Of a DNA stretch of 64,000 bases, positions 21,701 to 33,294 are shown in pieces. The notes below the pieces were generated by a model. The model did not search any database and was not told the origin of the DNA. It worked only from the letters and a program-made list of their open reading frames with translations. The position numbers and the translations under genes were made by a program. The first letter of the stretch is position 1; the number at the start of each line of letters is the position of its first letter. The stretch comes from Avena insularis (Eukaryota > Streptophyta > Magnoliopsida > Poales > Poaceae): contig CM042692.1 of NCBI GenBank assembly GCA_023614405.1, forward strand, positions 124,613,503 through 124,677,502, written 5' to 3'.

Positions 21701-24492
21701 AATATAAACCTATTATCATATTTTATTTTTTCAACTTACATGAAATAATTATTATTATTACTAAATATTCTATTAAGGATAAATCTTTTAAAAAGCATAT
21801 TCTATTATTTCAAATTCATAAAAATAAGTATAATATGTCAAAATTCTTAGAAAAACAAAATATACATTTATAAACTTATTTTGTACATTTTTGTGTTAAT
21901 TAACTAAGTATTTATTATTTATTTAGTAATTATAAAGTGATAAAACATAAAAAAATCATATCTTATTAATTAAAAATCATAAAAATACTTTTAATATACC
22001 AAAATGATCACAAAAATAATGTCTACATGTTAAAATTATGATATTTCACTTACTAGGTAAATAAAGATTTAATACTCTAATAACTTGAATTTAAACTTAT
22101 TTCCTTAATTGATAATTCATATAAGGATAAATAAAAATTGCTAATATCCCTAATATTATCCGTTAAAGGTCTAATAATAGTGTTAATCTTGAGTAATCCT
22201 CTATGAAGTAAAAATAGTCTAAAACATCCTAAATATAATATTTGTTGAATTATTATCCATAAATAAGTGTATATTATTTTCCAAAGGGATTTTATCAAAT
22301 ATAAAATCATCAAGAATAATATTTTGGCTTATTAAAACCCTTACTATTATTTCACTCACAAGTTAATAAGTATATTAAAAATCCCAAAGATAATTCATAA
22401 GTAGTTAAGTAATGGTGTTTCTATATTATAAATTATACCCACCAATTTGTAAGGAAATAAATGATTCTATTCAACTATAATGTTAAGAAAACATGACTCA
22501 AATATAAGTATTACCCCTCTTAATTAACCTTAAAGAAACATTATGAAGTGAACAAATTATAACACCATATAATGACCAAAATAGATAACTTTCAACTATT
22601 AGTGTGGTCCTTATTCAAATGAAGTAATTCTTTCTTTTTTGAGGATTATAACTAGAAAGAAAACTTAAGAGTGTTAGCTTTAATTTAATTGATTTTACTT
22701 TATAAAGTAATCTTTCTCTCAAAAGTTATTCTTTTAAGAAACATTAAAAATAATCCTTAAGAATTTGTATAAAGGCTCTAATGGATTAGTAATCTTGCTT
22801 AAGAAATATTTTAGATTCCATGCCCCATTGAGTGCTTTAATATTGTATACTACTTATTGTATTTACATATTGTTACACACACTCACAAGCCTTAATAAGA
22901 AGCACAAGTGTGAATCTAGTATAAAAGTGCAACACATTCCAAAGAACTCATCACAAGCTTCAAACCCTAGATCAGATACGATAAATTCCGGGATTCGTGT
23001 TTATCTAATTACATTACATTACTTATGCATAATTGCATATTGCTTCTTTAAACATTAGTCCTTACCGGACCAATGATGCTGTTACATAATATGGATCTTC
23101 TAGTATCTCGAAGACCGTGAGTGCATAATCTTGCAATCACAAAAGTCAAGTTCACAACTTGCTCACGTCCTTTGATTATTTTTATCAAATGCTTGTAACT
23201 CAAATGTTGTCATCACCTGCATTTCAAAAAGGTTCGAAAACACTATTTTCATAATAATATGACTATGGATTATTTACCAAATGGTAATAATCTACTAATA
23301 CAGTTCCAGTGGTAAAGGAGCATAATATCCAGGACTTAACAACCAATGTCGCCAGTGATTCTAGCACTGTATATTACGCGTTAACCATGAGATTTGGAAT
23401 GGGGCGGAGAAGTCAGCTGTATCTTCTTTCTCTCGCATGCATCCGGATGGCTAGGTCGTGGCTATTATCCTCGTAGCATGCATTAATTGGTAATTCATAG
23501 AGGATATGTAGCGTATGGGTGGGAACCCTCAACGTCCCACGATAGTTCTGGCATCTGACGGTCTGTATTAACCATTGCTGTAATTCAAGATGTGGGCATG
23601 GCGTACACCAAGGGGACATGCGGGGCCATGAAGGGGGCAGTGATTGGCTTGGATCTTAGACTGGGCCCCATACCAAGGAAGTGTGGACGAACCTGTAACT
23701 CGGATGTGCAACAAAGCTAAGGTCTCTTGTGGGTAAAGTAACGCACCTCTAGAGAGTATAAAAAATTATGACATGTTACTCCCTGTTCCGGGAAGGAGCT
23801 ACGAACACGGCAGGAAAGGAACCCCACGAAGGTTCTGGTCAACCTGTGAAGGCTGTTGGACATAGTTTTCAGAATAAAAGCAACCTTTGAAGAAATGTTT
23901 ATGAAAACCTGCATTGCCTACGACCTTTGGTTTGTAGCTGTAGAGATAGTGCATCATACACTCCTTTTTAGTGAACTTGCTAAGTACGCTCGTACTCAAC
24001 CGTACCTTCTTAACCCTTGCTAGGTTCTAAGCCATTAAAGATGACGTCAACATCAATTTATGCTCAAGAAACCATCATCGGCAACTCAAGTTATTCAATA
24101 GAGTCAATGAAGTCAACATATACATCAACCAAAGTGAAGACAAAGTTCTTAAGTCAATAGGAGTAGATTCTCTAGCCATAAAACCTACTTTTGTAGAGCA
24201 TTGCGATAGCAGCAATGGCAAGCCAAATAGTTTAGACACTAGTCTTAGATACTAGATAGTCCTGAGTTATTATTTCTGGTTCTTCTTTGTAAGAAGTTTC
24301 TTTCTCTTTAACCTAGAGTGTTCTCTGGATCTTTTGTAAAGAGTCGAGTTGTAATCTATAGTCATGTCTTGGACCTGCTATATTTCTGTTGTACCACTCT
24401 GAGGGATGTAATACTAGTGAACAGTGTTTCATTGGTATTATGTCAACGGCTATAGTGTACTACATCATATAGTGGTATGCTGGGTCACCACA
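18752..24492 (-). mobile_element. 5.7-kb probable solo LTR of a gypsy-type element
   Basis: The 5,741-bp block starts TGTAACATCCCG and ends GGTCACCACA. It is flanked by a perfect 5-bp direct repeat GTCTA (18747-18751 and 24493-24497), and the surrounding reiterated repeat resumes on the far side. The ends are TG and CA, with minus orientation suggested by GGGATGTTACA at the minus 3' end, like the LTR end at 61702. It contains no gag, pol, PBS or internal LTR copy. It has a GC-rich island at about 21300-21550 in a very AT-rich body. The island and the AT-rich part after it resemble 45630-45960. Coding is absent throughout. Solo status is inferred; the length is extreme but in the range of known grass giant LTRs. 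Confidence 0.7.
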
Positions 24493-24497
24493 GTCTA

Positions 24498-25143
24498 GTA
24501 GATTCATAGACTCGAGTGAAGACTTTGATGTCTCGGGTCTTGTATCTTGTAGTCATAGTCGATAATCATGCAAGAAGAAACCACTGGCCCGGAAGTGCAT
24601 CGAGTCAGCGTCTCACGTGTAAGGAGCCAAGAGTCAATGATAACCCATCCCAAAACATACTTTATCTAAATGAGTCCAAATTTAGCACACTTGTGTATCT
24701 TTGAATTGTAAACAATATCATGTCGGCCAAGATGATTTTTTTCAAATAACACAATTTCTATTTTTTATGCCAAAAGCTTGAATTTCTCTTACTCATTTTT
24801 TATTTGGTGCCCTTGTTTTACTTAGTTATACTCATTTTTCCCCTTCCGCTAAATTGTTCCTACTTTTCCCCTCTCTCTTTTCTCAAACCCTCACAATAGC
24901 TCAATTTGCGCTCACTTTGACTATGCTCTGATTGGTCGAGATGTATGTCACATGGACCTTGGCCAACCACCATTGGATCCTTTATGATCTGACATGATGG
25001 ATGTCTCTCTCTCCCCCGATGGATGCACCTACCCTATGAGGAAAGCCGACGGGCTGGATGTCTCTCTCCCGCTTTATCTATCGCACGTACCTACCAACCC
25101 TACCAGTCGCATCTTCCTCCCCTCCTATCAACGTGCAGTGGCA
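24498..25143. other. Reiterated transposon segment, right part, and unassigned sequence
   Basis: 24498 to about 24640 continues the reiterated segment interrupted at 18746. From there to 25143 no gene is seen; the sequence is pyrimidine-rich in places (TCTCTCTCTCCCCC near 25003). Confidence 0.4.
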
Positions 25144-25300
25144 TAGATCTAAGAGCGGTGGTCCGAACAGCGTGCGGTGGCACGGATCTAAGCGTTCTGG
25201 TCCGAATGGTGTGCAGCAGCACGGATCTAAGTGTGGTGGTCCGAATGGTGTGCAGCAGCACGGATCTAAGCGTGACAGTCGGAACAGCATGCGGTGGTGA
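25144..25300. repeat. 39-bp minisatellite, about four copies
   Basis: GATCTAAG recurs at about 25147, 25186, 25225 and 25264, each in the context CACGGATCTAAGYG followed by GGTCCGAA and GTGYRGYRGCA. The 39-bp period is a multiple of three, so it creates repeated open frames on both strands without evidence of coding. Confidence 0.85.
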
Positions 25301-26071
25301 GGATGTAAGCGTCTGAAATTTCTAAAATATCTCTGTCTATCTCACTTTGGTTCACCTCCTCAGATTCGTTGTTGATGAAGGACACCAAGACGGCGATGGT
25401 GCCGATAGTGGTCATTGATCCCATGACAATGAAGCCATCATCCACAACATCGCTACGATGGCGCAGATCCAGCCCTCCGACCTCATACCTATGATACAAG
25501 ACCACCATGTGGACACGGTCGTGGAGGATCGACATCACTCGCCGGGTGAAAACGGAGCGGATATGGTCGAATAGTAGTGGAACCGTATTCGTATCCATAT
25601 TTTTTTTGGATATAGAGTCGGAGCAGATAGTGTGCGAATACAAATACGGAATCGGAGCATGCTAGTTACGAATATGGATCAAATACGGGGTGGATAAGGT
25701 TCGGTTGCTGATAGACATTTTATCGGATGACGATTCAAAATAGGTCCGACAAATCATATAATTGCAATAGGTTCGACAAAAATAGGTCTGGCAAATCATA
25801 TAATTGTAATAGGTTCGACAAAATATGTTTGGCCGAAATTTATTATAATTGCAATAGTTAATGCTCGATGATCCATTGATAAAGGGGTCACCAAGTTTGG
25901 GTTGGGATGCAATTTTATATATTAGTAGGCATGCGAATTGAGGTACTAGTTGCAGGATATTTTGCCGGATATTGGACGAATATTACCGTCAGATATGGTA
26001 TATTTTCAGATACAGACGGATATTAGTAAAACCACATCCTTTTACGTATCCGTTAATCATTAGCCGTATCC
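25301..26071. other. Unassigned, with ATCCG/GGATA-rich MITE-like stretch
   Basis: Bases 25570-26095 carry many short GGATA, ATCCG and GAATACG words on both strands, as in grass elements built of such words (for example GTATTCGTATCCATATT near 25587 and GTATCCGTTAATCATTAG near 26046). AGGTCYGRCAAATCATATAAT repeats near 25743 and 25784. No clear termini were found and no gene is supported. Confidence 0.35.
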
Positions 26072-26500
26072 GTGACCATATCCCGCAACTATCCTCCCAA
26101 ATTCGTATTTGCCTTCCATAAGCCTCCGGTCGGTCGGTCGGTCAAAAATAATCCGTACCATTTTCACCCCTTAGTCGCTGCCTTGCTAGACCTCTCCAGC
26201 TTTGATCTCTTCGTCCCCATTTACGAAGACTTGCGGCACAACCTTAGACTACCGGAGAAGTTCTCTGACCTTCTTACTGGCCAAAGGCCTCATGAACTGA
26301 CGTTGTGGGAGGCAGGCAACAACCACGGCTGGCACGTAGAGGTGCACTTCAATGGTGATGGCCAGATGTACCTCGCGGCCGACTGGGAGCAATTTGCCGG
26401 TGCGCACATCCTGCAGCAAGGCCACTTCTTGGAGTGCACATACGGCGGAGATGGCGGCGAGATCACTGTCAAGGTGCTCCACTGCACCGATGAGGAATAG
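26072..26500 (+). pseudogene. B3 DNA-binding-domain gene fragment
   Basis: The 142-codon frame ends in a plant B3 domain: FDLFVPIYEDLRHNLRLPEKF, GQRPHELTLWEAG, WHVEVHFNGDGQMYLAADWEQFAG, HILQQGHFLECTYGG, ITVKVL, then a DEE tail and TAG. B3 domains are plant-specific sequence-specific DNA-binding folds. The frame has no ATG before the domain (it opens with GTG), and the upstream part runs out of the MITE-like repeat. It therefore appears to be a 5'-truncated piece of a B3 gene rather than a complete one. The domain itself has no stop. No neighbouring exon was found within 2 kb. Confidence 0.7.
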
Positions 26501-26599
26501 GTCGCGAACAGCACCACAAGTAGTAGTTTTTAGGGTCCTAGTTTTTATGTTTCAATTTAACATTGGGACAAATGCTTCTCGTTAAGACGGTGAAGGAAC

Positions 26600-26800
26600 C
26601 TAATATCAAGTTAATTACTGAATCATTCCAGGAATGCAAATTCAGTTGCTGATGGTTTAGTTAATAAAGGGCTTAGAGCGTTAAGTGAGTGTGTGATGTT
26701 AGGTTATGCCCCTCCGTTTGTGGAGGATAGGTTTAAATTTGATTGTAGGAAACCAAAACTCTGTGACTTAAGTAATATATGATCCCAAGTTCAAAAAAAA
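26600..26800 (+). pseudogene. LINE 3' end (RNase H-like tail)
   Basis: In one frame this reads PRNANSVADGLVNKGLRA, then LGYAPPFVEDRFKFDC and a stop. It is followed by an A-rich tail (AAAAAAAAATAG, about 26788). RxxNxxADxLxxxG is the C-terminal signature of the RNase H-like domain at the end of plant L1 elements. Only the last about 60 codons are present, as expected for 5' truncation. Confidence 0.65.
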
Positions 26801-26808
26801 ATAGAATA

Positions 26809-26882
26809 AATTTGATCAAAATATGTATGATTTGAATCATGTATTTGAGCCATGAGGCCAGTGGAGATGCTCTAAAGATGAT
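26809..26882. repeat. 129-bp tandem repeat, left partial unit
   Basis: AATTTGATCAAAATATGTAT through GGAGATGCTCTAAAG matches the units at 34229-34530. The Athila-type insertion separates it from the rest of the array. The ATGAT at 26878-26882 is the left target-site copy. Confidence 0.8.
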
Positions 26883-28475
26883 TGATGGCCCAAAATATAT
26901 CGAGCTCGTTGGGAAACCCCAAGAGAAAGGTATGATGAGCACAACAGCAAGTTTTCCCTCAGTTATGAAACCAAGGTTTATCGAACTAGTAGGAGCAAGG
27001 AAACACCTCCCAGGTGTTGCTAGCTGGACTTTGGCAGCGCGCACTACCGGTGCCAACAGCGGCGTGGAGACCTGCACAACACAACCATAGAACTTTTTCC
27101 CAACTTGCGATGAGGTTGTCAATCTTACCGGTTTTGCTGAAAACAAAGGATTAAACATATCGAGTGGAAGAAAGTAGAAGCTTGCAGAAGGTAAACAGAA
27201 AATAGTAAACAGTTGTAGATTGATTGTAAAAGAAAGGACCGGGGTCCATAGTTCACTAGTGGTGGCTCTCCTTAAGATAGATAACATGTTGGATGAACAA
27301 ATTACAGCGGCACAATTGACAAACATCGAGAAAGCATACATGCATATACTAATCACCTTGACTCCTTTGAGATTTGATTGGGAATTACAACATTATACAT
27401 AGACTGTAATCCAACTGCATCTATGACTAATAATCCACTTTCAGGTTATCATCCGAACCCCTTCTAGTATTAAGTTGCAAGCAACAGATAATTGCATTAC
27501 GCATTGCGTGTAAAGTAAACAATACAATTTTTCTATGAACAAAGGATTGTTGTTTTCTCCCTAGTAGCAACAACACATCTAGTACCTTACAGATTTCTGT
27601 CAGTTCTCCAGATTACTAGAGGTATGAACCCACTATCGAGCATAAATACTAACTCTAGGAGTTGCTAGAATCTACTTGGCCAAGATAGCTACTAACAACG
27701 GAAAGCATGCAAAATCACAAATAACAAAGACATGATAGAATCAATAATCAATCTGAAATAGCATCTCAATATCCATCGGATCCCCACAAACACAACATGC
27801 AGGATTACAAATAGATGATCTTGATCATGAACGGAGCTCACAAGATCTAAACATGATAACACAAAGGAGAAGAATCAGCCATCTAGCTACTACATGGACC
27901 TATGGTCCAAGGATGAACTACTCACGCATCACACCGGAGGCTTGCATGGTGATGAAGAAGGCCTCCAAGGTGAATTCTCCCCTCCGGCAGGGTGCCGGGA
28001 AGAGCTTCAGATCCCTCCTGATCTAGGGATGGAGACGACGGCGGCTACAAACTCTTTTGTGGAATTTTGATCGGGTACTTAGGGTTTCTATATCGGAGGC
28101 ATCTTATAGTTGGAAGGGGAGGCTGAGGGGGTGCTTAGGGCGGCCAGACCACCCCCTGCCATGGGCCAGGCTTGGCCGCGTGGCCAGGTGGTGTGACGAC
28201 CCCCTGGCCCCTCTCCGTCTCGTATTCTGGCTCTGTGTCCCCCTCGGTGAAAAATCGACTTTGGCTTTTGTCCCGTCCAATTCTGAGAATATTCATTTTC
28301 TGACTTCCTGGAATCAAAAACAGCAGAAAACAGGCAGCTGGCACTGTGGCATCTTATTAATAGGTTAGTCCAATAAAGTGTATGAAAAGTACTCCAAAGT
28401 TGGAACAAAACATAAGAAAGTAGATAAAAACCAAGCATGGAACATCAAAAATTATGGATACGTTAGCACGTTTCA
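26883..28475 (-). repeat. 3' LTR of the Athila-type element (1,593 bp)
   Basis: Full-length LTR. It retains a 661-bp segment (about 27335-27995) that is missing from the other LTR. Open frames here on both strands are shared with the right LTR and are not genes. Confidence 0.85.
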
Positions 28476-31182
28476 ACATCCCCAAGCTTAACTCCTGCTC
28501 GTCCTCGAGTAGGTAAGTGATAAAAAGAAAGATAATTTTTTAGGTGACATGCACCATCATAAACTTGATCAAAGTATTTGTAAAACATTGAAATCTGGGA
28601 TCAAAGTACTTCAACATAGCATGAAAGATAAAGCTCTAGCAATAAGACAAAGCAACTATGTTGCAACATGAAAAGGTATAAGCAAAAGATTCATGCATAA
28701 CAATGCTTTGCAAGACGTTTGTTTGTTTCACATAAAGAAAACATGGCATAGTGGCATTCAGCTTGTCCCTCATAGAGTAGCAAACATAAATGCATAAGAC
28801 ACCTTCAAAGTTCATAAGAGTGACAAGATACAAGTAGTTTAAGAACAAACAATATCAAGTTATGCATCAATCAACAAGTCTTGGGATAATGCACATAGAA
28901 CTAAGAATGGCCACTATGCTCTCAAAGTAGGTGCATAAAGATAAAAGGTGGAGACTCAACATAAAAGTAAAAGAAAGGCCTTCATAGAAGGAAGTAGAGA
29001 TTCAAGTTTCATAAAGAGCTTCCAAATATTATGGTACTAGTTTGCTTTCATCTCTCATTTCCCCTATCATAAGCATCTTTAGGTGATTAAGGTTAAAGTG
29101 ACACAACTAAGAGGATATGCTTGACAAGTTATAAGCCGAAATCTCATGCCCCTTACTTACGAAGACCGAACCTCATGCTACTCAACTTTAGTCACAAGTA
29201 AGCTCTTGTCATTGTAAGTACATATGTATCATAAAGAACCGCCAACCGGGTACTCCTTGCACATGATATAGGAGCTATCCCATAATCAAAATGACAAGGC
29301 AAGCAGACAATGAGCATCCCAGTGATCTTTTTATTTGCTATTTGCATAGGTTTTTATTAAGGATGCTTCATAGAGTGCTCATTATGGTTATGCTGCAAGT
29401 TTCCACCATGATTAGGCATGGATTACGCTAGCGGCCCAGGCATTTCTCTAACACACATACAAACTCTATGATCTTACAAGTTCCACTTTTATTTCACACT
29501 GTCGGGATCCATAAGCAAAAGAACATGATATCAATGGGTACAAAGTTCAAGTGTAATGTTGAAAGCGTTCCCCATGATACATGGTTCTGCTAATTTCAAC
29601 TTATAAAGCGCAAGCATATACGCAACAAAGATGGACACAATGGGTCAAGTTTATTAATGCAAGAAAGTAAAGTGTGCCACCAAGTTCGTGAGAGCTTTAA
29701 TCACTAATTTTCACATAACAAGTTTAATTCGGAAGGTAGATAAAAACATGAATATACTTGGAATAGCAAATGCTAATAGGTAGGTGTGTTGGACTCTTTG
29801 GAATAACTTGGTTTTAGGAGTTGGATGCATGAGTGGAACTCATACTTGATTACGGAGGCTAGCAAAAGACTGGGAGCGACCAACTAAGAGAGCAATAATG
29901 GCCATAATCATGCAGAGCGACAAAACATCATTGATTAAAGCATAAAGTGATATTACAAGTCGAAAACTAGAAGATCATCAAGTCTATGGTGACTTTGGAT
30001 AGTCATAACATGGTGTGAGCATGCGCCAAGTCAACCCAAATAAAGCATCAAAGGAGAATACCACGATACTATGCTTTAATATGCTAAAACAACGCATGAT
30101 TCTTCCAAGGCACATTAAGCAATCTCAATTGTTTATAACATGTCATTCCACAGTAAGATCACTAAGCATAAAGCCAAAAAAATATCAAACATGGCATAAC
30201 AAAGCATAGGCCACAGTCAAAAACAAGCTCTCTTTACCACTTAAGCATGAACTTTCCTACTCTTTTCCAATCCAAACCAAACTTATTTGAAAACCAATAT
30301 ATGAAAGAGAGGGTCCAACCAATTTATTCCAGAAAACTAAGAAAACCAAGCAAACGAAAAACAAAACAAAAACGAAAAAGAAGACGCTCCAAGAACAACA
30401 CAACTGTGCATGAAACAATAAAAATGAAGTGTTTGGAAGAAACCTGGGATTTTTATTGATGAAGAAGGGGATGCCTTGGGCATCCCCAAGATTTGACGCT
30501 TATACTTCTTGGATATTTCATGGGATGACACGCGTGGCATCCCCAAGCTTGAGCTTTAGTCCATTCTTCATCTCATTACTCATTCCTTCCATACACCTGA
30601 AATTTTTCCTTCATACAAAACTTCATACAATCTTTATTAGCAACATTAGTGCACTTAAGATAATAAGTCTTTGGATTCAGTTTCAACACCAATAAATCTT
30701 CCATTAAAACACAAGATACTGTAGCACTTCCCTCAAAAATCTCAATTCCCCAGAAGAACTCAAAAAGAAACCAACAAGAAGCAAATGCAAATAATGGCAG
30801 AAATCTGTCAAAACAGACCAGCAGGTAAAGACGATTTTTTCGAAGACCTTATGTTGCTAAAATCAAAAAGTGTTGAACTAACGAAAGTTATATAACAACC
30901 TGGGGCAGAAGCACAAAAATTCACGCCTCAAAAGGACGTACAGAGATTTTACACGAATTTTTACGGTGAAGAATAGAAATATGTTTTAGGACAACAACTT
31001 TCCCAATCATTACTTCTCTCTCATTAGAGGTTACTATTGGCACAAAAAGCAAATAAAAATGATAAGTATCGGTTATTACAGAGGTAATAACTTCCAAGAC
31101 TCATATAAAACTTTTGGGTTATCTCCCAATAAGTACTTTTCTTTAACGCCTTTAAGTTAGGCATAAGAAGCAAGAAAAAGAA
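28476..31182 (-). other. Non-coding interior of the Athila-type element
   Basis: 2.7 kb between the protease stop and the 3' LTR, AT-rich and without pol. It contains GATGCCTTGGGCATCCCCAAG near 30470, a motif characteristic of this repeat family, and a second CATCCCCAAGCTTGAGC near 30538. No supported gene. Confidence 0.65.
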
Positions 31183-33108
31183 TCAAGTGTTCTCAAATGA
31201 AGAAGCATCAAGAGCAAATTTTGTTTTCATAGGAGAAACAAAAGAGATCTTCTCTCTCTTATTAGGGAAGTGTTCTATACCTTTCTTGAGTGGGAGTTGA
31301 TATTTAATGGTGCCTTCTTTCATATCAATAATGGCACCAACAGTTCTAAGAAAAGGTCTTCCCAAAGTAATAGGACAAGAAGTATTGCATTCAACATCCA
31401 AAACATAGAAATCAACGGGGACATAGGCATTGTTAACCATGATAAGAACATCATTAAGACTCCCCATGAGTTTCTTTTTAGCATTATCATCAAGTGGGAC
31501 ATTCAAATAACAATCTTCAAGTGGTGGCAAATCTTGCATGTCATAAATCTTTCTAGGCATAATAGAAACACTACTATCAAGATCACATAAAGATTTGAAA
31601 TAAAAATCATTCACTTTCATATTAATGATGGGTTCCCAACCATATTCTTGTTTTATGGGAATAGAAGCTTTATGTTTCATCTTTTCTTCTTTAATTTTTG
31701 TGAGAGCATCAGTAATGTGTTTTGTAAAGGCCATATTCATAGCACTAGCATTGGGACTTTTAGCAAGCTTTTGTAGGAACTTAATAACTTCAGATATGTT
31801 GCAACCATCAAGATCAAAATCATAATTATCATCTAAAGTAGTAGAGTTATTACTAGCTTCAACACTAGTGGTAGTGACAGTAGAAACACTAATATTTCTA
31901 GCAATTTCATCTTCTCTCTCCCACTTAGCATGCAATTTAGCTAATAGTCTAACATTTTCATCAATTTTAACTTATATGGCATTAGTAGCAGCAAAAGGAT
32001 TCTCATTAGTTTCAGGTTTAGCAGCCATTTTATTCAAAGAACATTGTGCTTCAGCCAATGATGCTATATTTCTTTCAGCATTAGAGAGTTTTTCTTCAAT
32101 AGTTTTATTGAAAGCAGTTTGTTTACTAATAAAATCTTTAAGCATAACTTCAAGTTCAGAGGGTGCACTCCTATTATTGTTGTTAGAATTTCCATAAGTA
32201 TTACCATTGTTGGGAGGATATGGCCTATAATTATTATTACCAAAATTATTCCTGTAGGCATTGTTGCTAAAATTGTTATTTCTTATGAAGTTCACATCAA
32301 CATGCTCTTCTTGAGCAACCAAAGAAGCTAAAGGAACGTGATTTGGATCAATATGAGCTTTCCCATTAACAAGCATAAACATAATAACATCAATTGTATC
32401 ACCCAAGGAGGAGGTTTATTCAACAGAATTTACCTTCTTACCTTGTGGAGCTCTTTCTGTGTGCCATTCAGAAAAATTAACCATAATATTATCCATAAGC
32501 TTCGTTGCAACACCCAAAGTAATGGTCATAAAGGTATCTCCAGCAGCAGAATCCAATAGATTTCTTGAAGAATAGTTCAATCCTACATAAAAGGTTTGGA
32601 TAATCATCCAAGAAGTTAGTCCATGAGTAGGGAAATTCTTTACCAAAGATTTCATTCTTTCCCAAGCTTGAGCAACATGTTCATTATCAGATTGTTTAAA
32701 CTTCATTATTTCACTTCTCATAGATATAACCTTAGCAGGAGGATAATATTTTCCAATGAAAGCATCTTTGCATTTAGTCCAAGAATCAATACTATTCCTA
32801 GTCAAGGAATTCAACCATTCTTTAGCTTTTCCTCTCAAAGAGAAAGGAAACAATTTACGCTTAATAATATCTCCATCTAAATCCTTATGATTTTGCATCT
32901 CACAAAGTTCAACAAAGTTATTTAGATGAGCAACAACATCTTCATTACCAATCCCAGAAAATTGTTCCCTCATAACAAGATTGAGCAAAGCAGGTTTAAT
33001 TTCAAAGAAAGTAGCTTCAGGAACAAGTGGAGCAATAGGTGTGCACATGAAATCATTGTTGTTGGTGCTAGTGAAGTCACACAACTTAGTGTTTTCAAGA
33101 GTAGTCAT
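31183..33108 (-). pseudogene. gag-protease polyprotein of the Athila-type element
   Basis: One minus-strand frame of 642 codons broken by only two in-frame stops (32416-32418 and 31972-31974). The N-terminal half is a retrotransposon gag: FSGIGNEDVVAHLNNFVELC, FPFSLRGKAKEWLNSL, W, FIGKYYPPAKV, FKQSDNEHVAQAWERMK. An Asn-rich linker follows (NNNYRPYPPNNGNTYGNSNN), then a retropepsin-like segment (LCDLDSSVSIMPRKIYD, VDFYVLDVECNTSCPITLGR, PFLRTVGAIIDMKEG). The usual DLGAS-type active site reads DLDSS here. The frame ends at ENT before any polymerase domain. Two stops in otherwise clean sequence suggest modest age. Confidence 0.85.
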
Positions 33109-33265
33109 TTTTTTGTGTTTTTAATAAAGAAAGCAAACTAGTAAAACTATTTTTTTGTGTTTTTGATAAGGAAACAAGCAAACAAAACAGAAAATAAACT
33201 AAGCAAAAAAAAACAAAGTCAAGAGATTGGTTATGAGGGACTCTCCTTGTGAAGATGTCCTTGAC

Positions 33266-33283
33266 TCCCCGGCAACAGCGCCA
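33266..33283 (-). other. Primer-binding site for tRNA-Asp
   Basis: TGGCGCTGTTGCCGGGGA on the minus strand, one base different from the expected complement of tRNA-Asp. It lies 11 bp from the end of the adjacent LTR. Confidence 0.85.
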
Positions 33284-33294
33284 GAAAATATGCT

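Noticed and set aside
21601..22900. Possible centromeric or satellite DNA
   Set aside because: Very AT-rich but without periodicity; explained as the AT-rich body of the large LTR.
25023..25316. Repeat-protein-like frames
   Set aside because: Produced by the 39-bp minisatellite; the repeats read equally well in three frames.
26733..27356. 207-codon minus frame, with a related frame at 33422-33739
   Set aside because: Both lie in the two LTRs of the Athila-type element and have no domain.
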